From positions 26,060,955-26,124,954 of the forward strand of contig OY783191.1 of assembly GCA_963678675.1 (NCBI GenBank): 64,000 bases of DNA. The letters run 5' to 3'. The notes beneath the pieces were generated by a model, which saw only the letters and a program-made list of their open reading frames with translations, had not been told where the DNA came from and did not search any database. Shown here one piece after another: positions 45,523 through 57,260 of this stretch. Each line of letters starts with the position of its first letter. Within the stretch, counting starts at the first letter, position 1. This stretch comes from Xiphydria camelus (lineage: Eukaryota > Arthropoda > Insecta > Hymenoptera > Xiphydriidae). The position numbers and the translations under genes were made by a program.

Positions 45523-45718
45523 TATCTGTTCTTATCAGCTTAATATCTGATACGATTCCCATTGGGAATCCAGTATATTAAACTGATTTTTGGAGGTGGG
45601 TGAGGTGACGGGAGCTCGCTCCGGCCTTGCCGTGGGTTGGCCTGGTATTGCAGTACCTCCAGGACTGGCCCAATTATCCTTTGCAATTTTATATTCCTCC
45701 CTTTAATAAGGTTTGAGG
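45523..45718 (+). ncRNA. U2 snRNA nt 39-189 with 45-base flank, after copy 8
   Basis: U2 spans 45523-45673 and the flank runs to 45718. The flank has tttgcaatttt where earlier copies have tttccaatttt. This variant recurs at the next two junctions and so marks the recently amplified block. Confidence 0.92.
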
Positions 45719-45828
45719 AACGGCAAGGCCATCCACCTTTACCAAAAATCAGTTTTCCGTACCTTGTCCCTGCCGCGACCGATTTTACCGGGGGCGCGGT
45801 ACTCTTTATAGGACTTAGAATTATTCCG
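45719..45828 (+). other. Spacer with inverted U2 fragment before copy 9
   Basis: The spacer matches 5755-5872, with the exact 14-base inverted Sm-region word ccaaaaatcagttt. The small hairpin is weakened (ccgcgacc with gggggcgcgg). It is shorter than in copy 2 because of losses near ggtactctttatagg. Confidence 0.58.
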
Positions 45829-46275
45829 GGCTCTCTACACCCGTTTGAATTTAGGGACTTAGGTTTATTCTAGTCATTCCTCCTGAGAGCCTTTACACTC
45901 TCCGGAGGAATTTTAACTTTGATTTTATTCTCGCGACTTTTATCTTACGCTCGGTCGGGAAGCGATTAGTTTAAGTTTTATTTTTCTGTGTTAAGTGTTA
46001 GTCTAAGTTCAGTGTCGCGCGGTGTGTACAGTGTCGGTAACTGCGTGCAGTGTCGTTTAATTTATTTGTGCTGTCTCTCTGTGTGCCGCGCAGAGAGTTC
46101 GCGAGTGCGGAGTGTTCGCGGATAACCCCCTTGGAGGCGCTACCGGAGGACGCAGTCGCCGTCCCAACGTTAAGTGGTCGGAGGTAAGTAGAGTGTTCTT
46201 TCCCCCTCCTTATCGTCCAACTCCCTTTCCTCAATCGAGCTCCTTACCGGTAACGGGAGGGAGTAATCGAGGGAG
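45829..46275 (+). other. Partial 5' UTR of copy 9
   Basis: The first 447 bases of the leader remain, including the cctttaca hairpin (near 45886-45912), three CAGTGTCG words and the ggag|gtaagt word. The acceptor-like catcag and everything up to the start codon are deleted. Confidence 0.68.
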
Positions 46276-46278
46276 TAA

Positions 46279-49200
46279 GTACTGCCTCACACGCCCGAAC
46301 TGGAGGCAGTAAGGAGGAGATACTCGGCGACCCGTGAGTATCTCGCAGGGGTCGTCGAGTACCACGCGGGAAGTCGGGAGGTCCCGGACGACGAAGAAGA
46401 GGAGATCCGGAGGAGAGTCCGGGCGGAGGCAGCTGCGAGGCCACCGCCCCCACCACCACCAGCGGCCCGATCAACACCCGAGGGCCGCACAGAGGACTCA
46501 CCCCGGACAGCTGCAGCAGCAACACCACCAGCAGCAGCAGCGGCAGCAGCAACAACACCAGCAGCTGCCATGAGGACGGCGAGGACGGCAACGACCGCTA
46601 CGCAGACGACGCCGACCATCGCGGCGTCGACATCGGCCCCAGCTGGCCTGGAGCGCCGACCTGACGCGCCACCGCGCGACACTCGAGGAAGGACTGAGGT
46701 AGGAGGGCATCGCGGATTCAATTCTTCGCGCCGCGACCGGACCGCACAGTTTCAGCGTCCGGTAAGTCCCTCGCTACGCGATCACGGTGGTGGTTTCGTC
46801 GATGGTCCCCGGGCGCCCGGACGGGCTCCCCCGTTAGTTCCCCCACCCCCTCGACAGGGTGCCTCGGCCTCCCGAAGGCGGCCAGATCCGGCCCGCATTG
46901 GTGCGGGGGGACTGGGCGTGCCGCGCGGCGCCGGAGGTGTCGGGCCTGGTAGGGTCAACGCCCAGCCAATGCTGCCAGATGGCTCTGCGCCTCAGCCTCC
47001 TTTTAGCGAGACTGAGTGCGTCGAGCTCATCGAAGCGGCTGAGGCTGTCTCGTCGATAGACGAGTTGGAAGCGCTGGCAAGGCGACTTGCCACGCGTTTT
47101 CAGGCTGCGACTCCTGCTGGGCCCGGCGCCTCTGGTGCGCGAAATGCTCCCCGGCGTGGGGGCGGTCGGCCGCGCCGGAGGCGGGCAGCCGAGGACACGA
47201 ACCCGGAGCGAGTAGCTGATCGTTCGGATCAGCCTGATCCCCTGCTTCCTCCCCCCATGGATCGCGTGAGTCGTGCGACTCACATCCAGCGCTTGTACAG
47301 ACAAGACCCCCGGCGTGCATTTCGCGAGGTGATGCAGGGCCCTACCGTTCAGTGTGCTGTGCCACGCGATAGGGTTCTTCATCACTTCGAGGAAGTGTAT
47401 CGCCGGCGTGAGGACCCGGAAGGTCTTGTCGGGGGCTGGCCGACTGAGCCCCCTTTGCAGGACGATAACGACGCGCTGGTGTCACCCTTCAGTCAGTTGG
47501 AGGTACTCCGTCGGCTCAAGAATGCGGCTAATACCGCGCCTGGACCCGACGGTCTTACCTATCGCGACTTGCGAAGGGTTGACCCCGGTGCGTGTGTCCT
47601 GACTGCGGTTTATAACGCCTGCCGCAGGCTGGAAGCGATCCCTGAGGGTTGGAAGACTTCCAACACCGTCTTGGTGTACAAGAAAGGGGATCAGGATGAC
47701 CTGAGTAATTGGCGCCCGCTCGCGATGGGTTCGGTTCTCGCCAAGCTGTTCGCCGCCGTCGTGGCCGATCGTCTCACCGTATGGGCGACGCGCAACGGCC
47801 GCATCAGTCCTTCACAGAAGGGCTTCCTGAAGTACGAGGGATGCTACGAGCATTCCTTCGTGCTTCAAGAGGCCATTCAGGACGCACGTCGGACTGGAAA
47901 GGAGGTGGTGGTGGCGTGGTTGGACCTCCGAAATGCTTTCGGTTCGGTCCCCCATGTCTCCATCGCAGCCGCGCTGGAGGGAGCCCAGGTGCCTGCATCT
48001 CTCCGCCGTCTGGTGGCGAGTATGTACCGAGGGGCCACTACGAGGGTGAGAACTGCGGATGGTTTCACACCGGAGGTGAACATCCAGTCGGGTGTAAAAC
48101 AAGGTTGCCCGTTGAGCCCCATAGTGTTCAACCTCGCTCTCGAGCCCGTACTTCGTGCCCTTGCATCCTCGGATGCGGGGTACGATTTACGCGGGACGAG
48201 ATTGAACACTCTGGCGTATGCGGACGACCTTGCGCTGGTTGCCAGCGACCCCGCCGGGATGCGACTCCTCCTGTCCGCAGCGGAGAGGGCAGCACAGCGG
48301 ATTGGCCTGCACTTTAACCCGGCTAAATGTGCCACTCTGCATATGAACTGCAGAAGAGGGCGCCGGGTGCTGCCGACTGTGTTCCCTCTCCAAGGAGAGC
48401 CCGTTCGCGCGTTATCGGACCGCGACGAATACCCCCACTTGGGTACGCCCACCGGTGCCAACGTGAGCCAGACCCCAATAAAGGCGCTCGTTGACATCGT
48501 TGAGTGCCTCAAGGCGATCGATGCCTCGTTGCTCGCCCCTTGGCAGAAGTTCGACGCGGTAGCCAAGTTTGTGCTGCCGCGTATGGACTTCGGGCTAAGG
48601 GGAATGAGGATGGAGAAGGGGCCACTCGGTGAAGTCGACCGCCAACTGAAAAGGCTGGCCAAAGGCTGGTTCCATCTCCCTCAGCGCGCGAGCGCGGAAG
48701 TGGTCTTCCTACCTCCATCTATGGGGGGAGGAGGGCTACTTCCGCTAGCTGATCTCGCGGACGCGCTCACCATCGCACACGCCTTCAGAATGCTGACGGC
48801 GGAGGATGAGGTGGTGAGAGCAATCGCGAGTAGCGGGTTGAGGGCGGCGGTCAGGAAGCGGCTCGGCCGAGAGCCGTGCATGAATGACGTGGCGGAATAC
48901 CTTTCCGGTTCGCTGGAGGGAGATTTCGCCAGGCACGGGGGGGACGTTAAGTCCCTCTGGACCTCGGCACGTGACGCCGCCCGGAGGCAGTCAACGAAGC
49001 TCGGCGTGCGTTGGACGTGGTCTGACGAACGTGAGGAGCTGGCGATCGTGTTGCGAGCGACTCGAGACCGATCGACCATCGTACCACCAGCCGCACGCTC
49101 GCAAATAGTGCACCGGATGAGGGTTGCACTGGTCGAGTACTACCGCGGAACCTTGCTGGCGAAGCGGGACCAGGGTAAGGTCCACGAGGTGTCAGGACGG

Positions 49201-49893
49201 GCGAAGTGGTCCAACCATTTCCTCCGGACTGGCGGCTTTACGCGTTTTGCTGACTGGCGTTTCGTTCATCGAGCGCGTCTCAATGTCTTACCTCTTAACG
49301 GAGCTAGGCCTTGGGACGCGAACGACAAACGATGCCGGCGGTGCGGGAGCGCCCTCGAGACACTACCCCATGTGCTCGGACATTGCACTCCTCACTCCAA
49401 CGCAATTCAGCGTCGGCACGATGCGATTGTCGATCGGATCGTTAAAGCACAGCAACTGCCTGGCGTCGTGACCACGAACCGCCCTGTGGCAGGGGTGGTT
49501 GGGGAGTTGGCCCAACTTCGGCCGGATATAGTTATCCGGGACGACCGGTCACGTGTCATCACCATCTTGGACGTGACGGTGCCCTTTGAGAACCGTCTGC
49601 AGTCTTGGGATGAGGCCAGAGCGCGGAAATACGCCAAGTACGCGCCCCTGGCGGACCAGCTGCAGGCGCAAGGGTACCGAGTTGTGGTTGACGCCTTTAT
49701 CGTGGGTGCCCTCGGGTCGTGGTACTGGGGCAATGAGAAGGTGTTGAGATGGCTACGAATCTCTTCGTGGTACTCGTCGATGATGCGCCGACTCATTGTT
49801 TCGGACACGATCCGATGGTCCCGCGATATTTACGTGGAACACCTTACCGGCGCTAGGCAGTATGCACCGCTCGAGCCCGAAAATAATGATTAA
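46279..49893 (+). pseudogene. Polyprotein remnant of copy 9 without start or zinc fingers
   Basis: The normal frame resumes at GTA 46279, directly after an in-frame TAA created at the deletion joint (46276-46278), so the original start cannot be used. The first in-frame ATG is 46570 within the linker, which would give 1107 residues with an intact RT, CCHC and RLE. The TAA at 49891-49893 matches copies 8 and 10. A shortened protein without DNA-binding fingers is possible in principle, but nothing shows it is made. Confidence 0.88.
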
Positions 49894-50796
49894 TATTTAC
49901 CCTCCTGCCTTGGTCAGTAGATGAGGTGGCTCCAGTGTTATTAGGTACCGGCCTTCCCGCTTCATTGTCATATCATTCTTTCACCTATTGTATATACTAT
50001 CATTCATCTTAGTCATGTCATTCACCGCCATTATACGCTATGCTGGCTACCTAAACATATAACTGTGATCATTACTACGTATCTATTGCTTTTAATCTAT
50101 TTATTATTACCTATGTTATTACTATTAGTACGTTAATCATGCCACCCATCTCGCCTCACAAATTATCACTATTGTCTTAGGTTTATATCACTAGTTATTT
50201 ATACAAATATTATTATATACTACCGCAAACTAGCCTAAGAAACTTACCTATACTTACCATAGTTGATCAGGCCTCTGCGGCGATAATCCCCGTATAGCCT
50301 GTAGTTAATAGTTATACGTGTTGCCCACCGCATTGTGATATTGTTTTGTGCCGTCCATGTGATGTCCTGTCCCGTCTTTGTTCTGTGCGGTGGAGCTGGT
50401 GCCCCTGGGCTGGTCGGCCTCGGTCTGCTGTAAAGTGGATTGGGGGGTGGCTAGTCCGTGGGCACCGCTGGATTTCTGTTGTGTGGTCCCGTGTTTGTCC
50501 CACGGATACAGTGGCGCCACATCCCCCGACCGTAGGACGGCGGGGGGCTCCCAGTATTACTTTGTTAGGACCCGCCGAAACTAATAAATATACTTCTTTG
50601 CTATGGCGGGTCCTCAATAGTGGGGGGTGGGTATTAAGCTGCCCCCCTTATATTTGTATTTAGGATATTATACATTGTATTATTTTTTTTTAATTGTTTT
50701 ATTGTCGGCGCCACGCGCCATATACCCCCGGAGGAGCATTGTTCCTCCGGGGGAACACATTTTTATTGATAATGTATATTTTCAATAAATGGCGTT
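49894..50796 (+). other. 3' UTR of copy 9
   Basis: It is almost base-for-base the 3' UTR of copies 8 and 10. Small differences are gcattgtgatat (as in copy 10, gcgatat in copy 8), one extra T in a T run, and cgccatatac in the left arm of the terminal clamp, which breaks one pair. Confidence 0.82.
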
Positions 50797-50992
50797 TATC
50801 TGTTCTTATCAGCTTAATATCTGATACGATTCCCATTGGGAATCCAGTATATTAAACTGATTTTTGGAGGTGGGTGAGGTGACGGGAGCTCGCTCCGGCC
50901 TTGCCGTGGGTTGGCCTGGTATTGCAGTACCTCCAGGACTGGCCCAATTATCCTTTGCAATTTTATATTCCTCCCTTTAATAAGGTTTGAGG
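50797..50992 (+). ncRNA. U2 snRNA nt 39-189 with 45-base flank, after copy 9
   Basis: U2 spans 50797-50947 with the tttgcaa flank variant to 50992. It is structurally complete for the 3' stems and lacks nt 1-38. Confidence 0.92.
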
Positions 50993-51102
50993 AACGGCAA
51001 GGCCATCCACCTTTACCAAAAATCAGTTTTCCGTACCTTGTCCCTGCCGCGACCGATTTTACCGGGGGCGCGGTACTCTTTATAGGACTTAGAATTATTC
51101 CG
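50993..51102 (+). other. Spacer with inverted U2 fragment before copy 10
   Basis: It appears identical to 45719-45828. Confidence 0.58.
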
Positions 51103-51995
51103 GGCTCTCTACACCCGTTTGAATTTAGGGACTTAGGTTTATTCTAGTCATTCCTCCTGAGAGCCTTTACACTCTCCGGAGGAATTTTAACTTTGATTTT
51201 ATTCTCGCGACTTTTATCTTACGCTCGGTCGGGAAGCGATTAGTTTAAGTTTTATTTTTCTGTGTTAAGTGTTAGTCTAAGTTCAGTGTCGCGCGGTGTG
51301 TACAGTGTCGGTAACTGCGTGCAGTGTCGTTTAATTTATTTGTGCTGTCTCTCTGTGTGCCGCGCAGAGAGTTCGCGAGTGCGGAGTGTTCGCGGATAAC
51401 CCCCTTGGAGGCGCTACCGGAGGACGCAGTCGCCGTCCCAACGTTAAGTGGTCGGAGGTAAGTAGAGTGTTCTTTCCCCCTCCTTATCGTCCAACTCCCT
51501 TTCCTCAATCGAGCTCCTTACCGGTAACGGGAGGGAGTAATCGAGGGAGGAATCGGTTTTAACCCCTTTGAATTTCCCGGTTCCCTTCCATCAGCCCCCA
51601 CTCGCCTGCCAGCGAGCTTTGCTCTAAGGCATCCGAGTGTCGGTTGCTGTAAGGCGACCTAACCCTACCCTACAATTCCCTTCTAACCTCCCCCGGTGTC
51701 AGGCGCTCTGCTGCGCGCGTCGCTCCTTGGAGCGATCCCCGCGGCTAAGTGCCCATCGGAGTCCCTAACCTTAAAGCCCGGGTGGTGACAGCTGTCATCG
51801 TGCGAGCCACTCTGAGGAGTGACTCCCGCGCGTCAGTTGCCGCCATCTTCCTTATCCCCTCTAGTGCGAGGAGTTAGTCGGTTTGTGGCGGGAAACCGTC
51901 ACGCCGCCTGGCGAATCCCCTAGGGTACCCTCTCCTAGTTAGATTAGCTTAACCGTCGGTTAAGTTCCCGTTTAGTGTACTCCGACCACTGCGAG
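51103..51995 (+). other. 5' UTR of copy 10
   Basis: The leader is 893 bases, with the GAGAG/CTCTC form of the hairpin, three CAGTGTCG words at 19-base spacing, ggag|gtaagt and catcag splice-like words, and aaccttaaagcccggg as in copy 2. The last 21 bases before the ATG read gtgtactccgaccactgcgag and are open in frame. A GTG at 51975 is not a credible eukaryotic start. Confidence 0.7.
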
Positions 51996-54900
51996 ATGGC
52001 GACACCACCACGCGTCCCTCTGAGGATCGAGGTTCCTCTTCCGGAGGAATTTCGATGCCCTGTCTGCTACGGCGGTACGGGCCTAATTCGCTCCACGGGG
52101 CGTTTTAAGGGGAATGCGGAGCTGTCGAAGCACCTGGCCCTTATGGCCAGGCGAAATGAGCCGGCTCATGCGGGGCTCTTTATACAGTATGCGTGCTCGA
52201 GGTGTTCCTACATCGGACAGGGGAAGTATCCTCTGAAAGATGTGAAGGCGCACTTCGGGCGCGCACATCCCCGCGCGACAGCTTCCCCCCCATCGACGGC
52301 CAGTACATCTGGCACTAATACCTCCGCCCCCGCGAACTCTCGACCCGCGACTACTATACGTAGCGCGGGCGTAAGGACAATAAGAGCGGCGATAAGTGCG
52401 ACGGCGACGACGACGGGTGCGACGAGGACACCACCATCCACGACCTCGGCCACAACGACCACCACCGTGGCAGCCTCCATCGCAACAACCAGGAGGATGG
52501 GAGGACCAGCGACCCGGATGACGCTGACCTTTGGGCCGACGCGGCAGGCTCCAGCCACCCAACACCTTGTGCGGACTGCCGGGGCGACGGGAGTCACCGT
52601 CCCCCTACGACCCTCGCCATCTACATCTTCGAGCGGGGGTCCCACTAGAGCGTCGACCCAGAGGCCAAACATCCGAGGAGCCGATACCATGCGGAGCGCG
52701 CTCGGGGGAACGCGGACATCTAGTTCCCCCCGCCCCGGTCCATCAACATCTTCTGGACGGGGATCAACTCCACCTCCTCGACGGAGTGGAAGCGGTGCAA
52801 CGACCACCTCTGCGCCGACTTCCACCCGTCCCTCGCAGACGACCACCACGCGAGGAGTGACGACCAGGCGAGGACGTGCGACCAGCGCCCCGCCTGTGTC
52901 CCCAAGAGTCACGAGGAGTAGGGCCAGGAGTCAGAGAGCCGCCACAGAGGATCGGTCTCCCGAACGGACGCAGCAGAGGTTCCGGCGATCACCTCCGGTC
53001 ACCGCCGGGACAACTTTTGCGGCCATTGTTGCGACCACCCCTACGCCTGTCGTTGCCCCCGTCGCCAGCGAGGGAGCACCGACACCAGCCACAACGACTG
53101 CACCAACCCTCCAGCAGCAGCGCGAAGAAATTCGCCAACGCCTACTGCTGCTGCAGGGCGGACAGCCCTTCGTCGCCCTCGGAGGTCTTTTGGACCCCCC
53201 GACGACCCCGCCCAGCGAGACTACCATTCCCACCTCCAGTCCGGTAGCCACGATCACCGCCACTACCATTACCACCTCGGTATGTGGCGGGCCGATCTGC
53301 TCTACGGCCGTCCATCCCGGGAGGATAAGTCCCCCCCGAACGCCACCAAGGATGGAGGACGTGATCGTGGAGGAAGAGGAGGAGATACCGGACGAGGCGC
53401 CTGCAGTAACATCCGATGCAGGTGCCGGGAGCGAGGAAGAGGAGGTGAGAGAGATCCCCGCCAGACGCCTCAGCGACGGAGCTGTCACCCTCTCCGTCGC
53501 GGGACGACCAAGGGTCTTAAGATCTGGTCGTCCCAGGCGATCCGTAATAATATCTAGCGGATCGTCGTCGTCGTCGTCGAGCGACGACGAGGTGTTCTGG
53601 CGGAACACCTCTTTTCCTCAAACACCTGCTCCCCCGGAGGTGGAAGTACTGCCTCACACGCCCGAACTGGAGGCAGTAAGGAGGAGATACTCGGCGACCC
53701 GTGAGTATCTCGCAGGGGTCGTCGAGTACCACGCGGGAAGTCGGGAGGTCCCGGACGACGAAGAAGAGGAGATCCGGAGGAGAGTCCGGGCGGAGGCAGC
53801 TGCGAGGCCACCGCCCCCACCACCACCAGCGGCCCGATCAACACCCGAGGGCCGCACAGAGGACTCACCCCGGACAGCTGCAGCAGCAACACCACCAGCA
53901 GCAGCAGCGGCAGCAGCAACAACACCAGCAGCTGCCATGAGGACGGCGAGGACGGCAACGACCGCTACGCAGACGACGCCGACCATCGCGGCGTCGACAT
54001 CGGCCCCAGCTGGCCTGGAGCGCCGACCTGACGCGCCACCGCGCGACACTCGAGGAAGGACTGAGGTAGGAGGGCATCGCGGATTCAATTCTTCGCGCCG
54101 CGACCGGACCGCACAGTTTCAGCGTCCGGTAAGTCCCTCGCTACGCGATCACGGTGGTGGTTTCGTCGATGGTCCCCGGGCGCCCGGACGGGCTCCCCCG
54201 TTAGTTCCCCCACCCCCTCGACAGGGTGCCTCGGCCTCCCGAAGGCGGCCAGATCCGGCCCGCATTGGTGCGTGGGGACTGGGCGTGCCGCGCGGCGCCG
54301 GAGGTGTCGGGCCTGGTAGGGTCAACGCCCAGCCAATGCTGCCAGATGGCTCTGCGCCTCAGCCTCCTTTTAGCGAGACTGAGTGCGTCGAGCTCATCGA
54401 AGCGGCTGAGGCTGTCTCGTCGATAGACGAGTTGGAAGCGCTGGCAAGGCGACTTGCCACGCGTTTTCAGGCTGCGACTCCTGCTGGGCCCGGCGCCTCT
54501 GGTGCGCGAAATGCTCCCCGGCGTGGGGGCGGTCGGCCGCGCCGGAGGCGGGCAGCCGAGGACACGAACCCGGAGCGAGTAGCTGATCGTTCGGATCAGC
54601 CTGATCCCCTGCTTCCTCCCCCCATGGATCGCGTGAGTCGTGCGACTCACATCCAGCGCTTGTACAGACAAGACCCCCGGCGTGCATTTCGCGAGGTGAT
54701 GCAGGGCCCTACCGTTCAGTGTGCTGTGCCACGCGATAGGGTTCTTCATCACTTCGAGGAAGTGTATCGCCGGCGTGAGGACCCGGAAGGTCTTGTCGGG
54801 GGCTGGCCGACTGAGCCCCCTTTGCAGGACGATAACGACGCGCTGGTGTCACCCTTCAGTCAGTTGGAGGTACTCCGTCGGCTCAAGAATGCGGCTAATA

Positions 54901-57260
54901 CCGCGCCTGGACCCGACGGTCTTACCTATCGCGACTTGCGAAGGGTTGACCCCGGTGCGTGTGTCCTGACTGCGGTTTATAACGCCTGCCGCAGGCTGGA
55001 AGCGATCCCTGAGGGTTGGAAGACTTCCAACACCGTCTTGGTGTACAAGAAAGGGGATCAGGATGACCTGAGTAATTGGCGCCCGCTCGCGATGGGTTCG
55101 GTTCTCGCCAAGCTGTTCGCCGCCGTCGTGGCCGATCGTCTCACCGTATGGGCGACGCGCAACGGCCGCATCAGTCCTTCACAGAAGGGCTTCCTGAAGT
55201 ACGAGGGATGCTACGAGCATTCCTTCGTGCTTCAAGAGGCCATTCAGGACGCACGTCGGACTGGAAAGGAGGTGGTGGTGGCGTGGTTGGACCTCCGAAA
55301 TGCTTTCGGTTCGGTCCCCCATGTCTCCATCGCAGCCGCGCTGGAGGGAGCCCAGGTGCCTGCATCTCTCCGCCGTCTGGTGGCGAGTATGTACCGAGGG
55401 GCCACTACGAGGGTGAGAACTGCGGATGGTTTCACACCGGAGGTGAACATCCAGTCGGGTGTAAAACAAGGTTGCCCGTTGAGCCCCATAGTGTTCAACC
55501 TCGCTCTCGAGCCCGTACTTCGTGCCCTTGCATCCTCGGATGCGGGGTACGATTTACGCGGGACGAGATTGAACACTCTGGCGTATGCGGACGACCTTGC
55601 GCTGGTTGCCAGCGACCCCGCCGGGATGCGACTCCTCCTGTCCGCAGCGGAGAGGGCAGCACAGCGGATTGGCCTGCACTTTAACCCGGCTAAATGTGCC
55701 ACTCTGCATATGAACTGCAGAAGAGGGCGCCGGGTGCTGCCGACTGTGTTCCCTCTCCAAGGAGAGCCCGTTCGCGCGTTATCGGACCGCGACGAATACC
55801 CCCACTTGGGTACGCCCACCGGTGCCAACGTGAGCCAGACCCCAATAAAGGCGCTCGTTGACATCGTTGAGTGCCTCAAGGCGATCGATGCCTCGTTGCT
55901 CGCCCCTTGGCAGAAGTTCGACGCGGTAGCCAAGTTTGTGCTGCCGCGTATGGACTTCGGGCTAAGGGGAATGAGGATGGAGAAGGGGCCACTCGGTGAA
56001 GTCGACCGCCAACTGAAAAGGCTGGCCAAAGGCTGGTTCCATCTCCCTCAGCGCGCGAGCGCGGAAGTGGTCTTCCTACCTCCATCTATGGGGGGAGGAG
56101 GGCTACTTCCGCTAGCTGATCTCGCGGACGCGCTCACCATCGCACACGCCTTCAGAATGCTGACGGCGGAGGATGAGGTGGTGAGAGCAATCGCGAGTAG
56201 CGGGTTGAGGGCGGCGGTCAGGAAGCGGCTCGGCCGAGAGCCGTGCATGAATGACGTGGCGGAATACCTTTCCGGTTCGCTGGAGGGAGATTTCGCCAGG
56301 CACGGGGGGGACGTTAAGTCCCTCTGGACCTCGGCACGTGACGCCGCCCGGAGGCAGTCAACGAAGCTCGGCGTGCGTTGGACGTGGTCTGACGAACGTG
56401 AGGAGCTGGCGATCGTGTTGCGAGCGACTCGAGACCGATCGACCATCGTACCACCAGCCGCACGCTCGCAAATAGTGCACCGGATGAGGGTTGCACTGGT
56501 CGAGTACTACCGCGGAACCTTGCTGGCGAAGCGGGACCAGGGTAAGGTCCACGAGGTGTCAGGACGGGCGAAGTGGTCCAACCATTTCCTCCGGACTGGC
56601 GGCTTTACGCGTTTTGCTGACTGGCGTTTCGTTCATCGAGCGCGTCTCAATGTCTTACCTCTTAACGGAGCTAGGCCTTGGGACGCGAACGACAAACGAT
56701 GCCGGCGGTGCGGGAGCGCCCTCGAGACACTACCCCATGTGCTCGGACATTGCACTCCTCACTCCAACGCAATTCAGCGTCGGCACGATGCGATTGTCGA
56801 TCGGATCGTTAAAGCACAGCAACTGCCTGGCGTCGTGACCACGAACCGCCCTGTGGCAGGGGTGGTTGGGGAGTTGGCCCAACTTCGGCCGGATATAGTT
56901 ATCCGGGACGACCGGTCACGTGTCATCACCATCTTGGACGTGACGGTGCCCTTTGAGAACCGTCTGCAGTCTTGGGATGAGGCCAGAGCGCGGAAATACG
57001 CCAAGTACGCGCCCCTGGCGGACCAGCTGCAGGCGCAAGGGTACCGAGTTGTGGTTGACGCCTTTATCGTGGGTGCCCTCGGGTCGTGGTACTGGGGCAA
57101 TGAGAAGGTGTTGAGATGGCTACGAATCTCTTCGTGGTACTCGTCGATGATGCGCCGACTCATTGTTTCGGACACGATCCGATGGTCCCGCGATATTTAC
57201 GTGGAACACCTTACCGGCGCTAGGCAGTATGCACCGCTCGAGCCCGAAAATAATGATTAA
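51996..57260 (+). CDS. Retrotransposon polyprotein, copy 10 (1754 aa)
   Basis: I set the start at ATG 51996 because all other copies begin MATPPRVPLR there. The seven in-frame codons upstream are leader sequence. The ORF ends at TAA 57258-57260. It carries all the group markers listed for copy 8. One private change is RIGAWGLGVP (Trp for Gly, near 54272), in the low-complexity linker. The zinc ligands, RT, CCHC and RLE residues are complete. Confidence 0.94.
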   Translation: MATPPRVPLRIEVPLPEEFRCPVCYGGTGLIRSTGRFKGNAELSKHLALMARRNEPAHAGLFIQYACSRCSYIGQGKYPLKDVKAHFGRAHPRATASPPSTASTSGTNTSAPANSRPATTIRSAGVRTIRAAISATATTTGATRTPPSTTSATTTTTVAASIATTRRMGGPATRMTLTFGPTRQAPATQHLVRTAGATGVTVPLRPSPSTSSSGGPTRASTQRPNIRGADTMRSALGGTRTSSSPRPGPSTSSGRGSTPPPRRSGSGATTTSAPTSTRPSQTTTTRGVTTRRGRATSAPPVSPRVTRSRARSQRAATEDRSPERTQQRFRRSPPVTAGTTFAAIVATTPTPVVAPVASEGAPTPATTTAPTLQQQREEIRQRLLLLQGGQPFVALGGLLDPPTTPPSETTIPTSSPVATITATTITTSVCGGPICSTAVHPGRISPPRTPPRMEDVIVEEEEEIPDEAPAVTSDAGAGSEEEEVREIPARRLSDGAVTLSVAGRPRVLRSGRPRRSVIISSGSSSSSSSDDEVFWRNTSFPQTPAPPEVEVLPHTPELEAVRRRYSATREYLAGVVEYHAGSREVPDDEEEEIRRRVRAEAAARPPPPPPPAARSTPEGRTEDSPRTAAAATPPAAAAAAATTPAAAMRTARTATTATQTTPTIAASTSAPAGLERRPDAPPRDTRGRTEVGGHRGFNSSRRDRTAQFQRPVSPSLRDHGGGFVDGPRAPGRAPPLVPPPPRQGASASRRRPDPARIGAWGLGVPRGAGGVGPGRVNAQPMLPDGSAPQPPFSETECVELIEAAEAVSSIDELEALARRLATRFQAATPAGPGASGARNAPRRGGGRPRRRRAAEDTNPERVADRSDQPDPLLPPPMDRVSRATHIQRLYRQDPRRAFREVMQGPTVQCAVPRDRVLHHFEEVYRRREDPEGLVGGWPTEPPLQDDNDALVSPFSQLEVLRRLKNAANTAPGPDGLTYRDLRRVDPGACVLTAVYNACRRLEAIPEGWKTSNTVLVYKKGDQDDLSNWRPLAMGSVLAKLFAAVVADRLTVWATRNGRISPSQKGFLKYEGCYEHSFVLQEAIQDARRTGKEVVVAWLDLRNAFGSVPHVSIAAALEGAQVPASLRRLVASMYRGATTRVRTADGFTPEVNIQSGVKQGCPLSPIVFNLALEPVLRALASSDAGYDLRGTRLNTLAYADDLALVASDPAGMRLLLSAAERAAQRIGLHFNPAKCATLHMNCRRGRRVLPTVFPLQGEPVRALSDRDEYPHLGTPTGANVSQTPIKALVDIVECLKAIDASLLAPWQKFDAVAKFVLPRMDFGLRGMRMEKGPLGEVDRQLKRLAKGWFHLPQRASAEVVFLPPSMGGGGLLPLADLADALTIAHAFRMLTAEDEVVRAIASSGLRAAVRKRLGREPCMNDVAEYLSGSLEGDFARHGGDVKSLWTSARDAARRQSTKLGVRWTWSDEREELAIVLRATRDRSTIVPPAARSQIVHRMRVALVEYYRGTLLAKRDQGKVHEVSGRAKWSNHFLRTGGFTRFADWRFVHRARLNVLPLNGARPWDANDKRCRRCGSALETLPHVLGHCTPHSNAIQRRHDAIVDRIVKAQQLPGVVTTNRPVAGVVGELAQLRPDIVIRDDRSRVITILDVTVPFENRLQSWDEARARKYAKYAPLADQLQAQGYRVVVDAFIVGALGSWYWGNEKVLRWLRISSWYSSMMRRLIVSDTIRWSRDIYVEHLTGARQYAPLEPENND

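Larger units (their letters stand above)
45829..50796 (+). mobile_element. Copy 9: retrotransposon with ~2.09-kb internal deletion
   Basis: Outside the deletion it is nearly identical to copy 10, including a normal 5' start, 3' end and U2 junction. The deletion joins 5' UTR sequence (…gagggag at 46275) to linker coding sequence (agtactgcc from 46277), with one extra T. It removes the rest of the 5' UTR, the start codon, the zinc fingers and the first half of the linker. Confidence 0.9.

Noticed and set aside
51975..51995. Seven extra codons (start GTG) before the polyprotein of copies 10 and 11
   Set aside because: Alternative GTG starts are not expected in a eukaryotic element, and all copies share the ATG that begins MATPPRVPLR.
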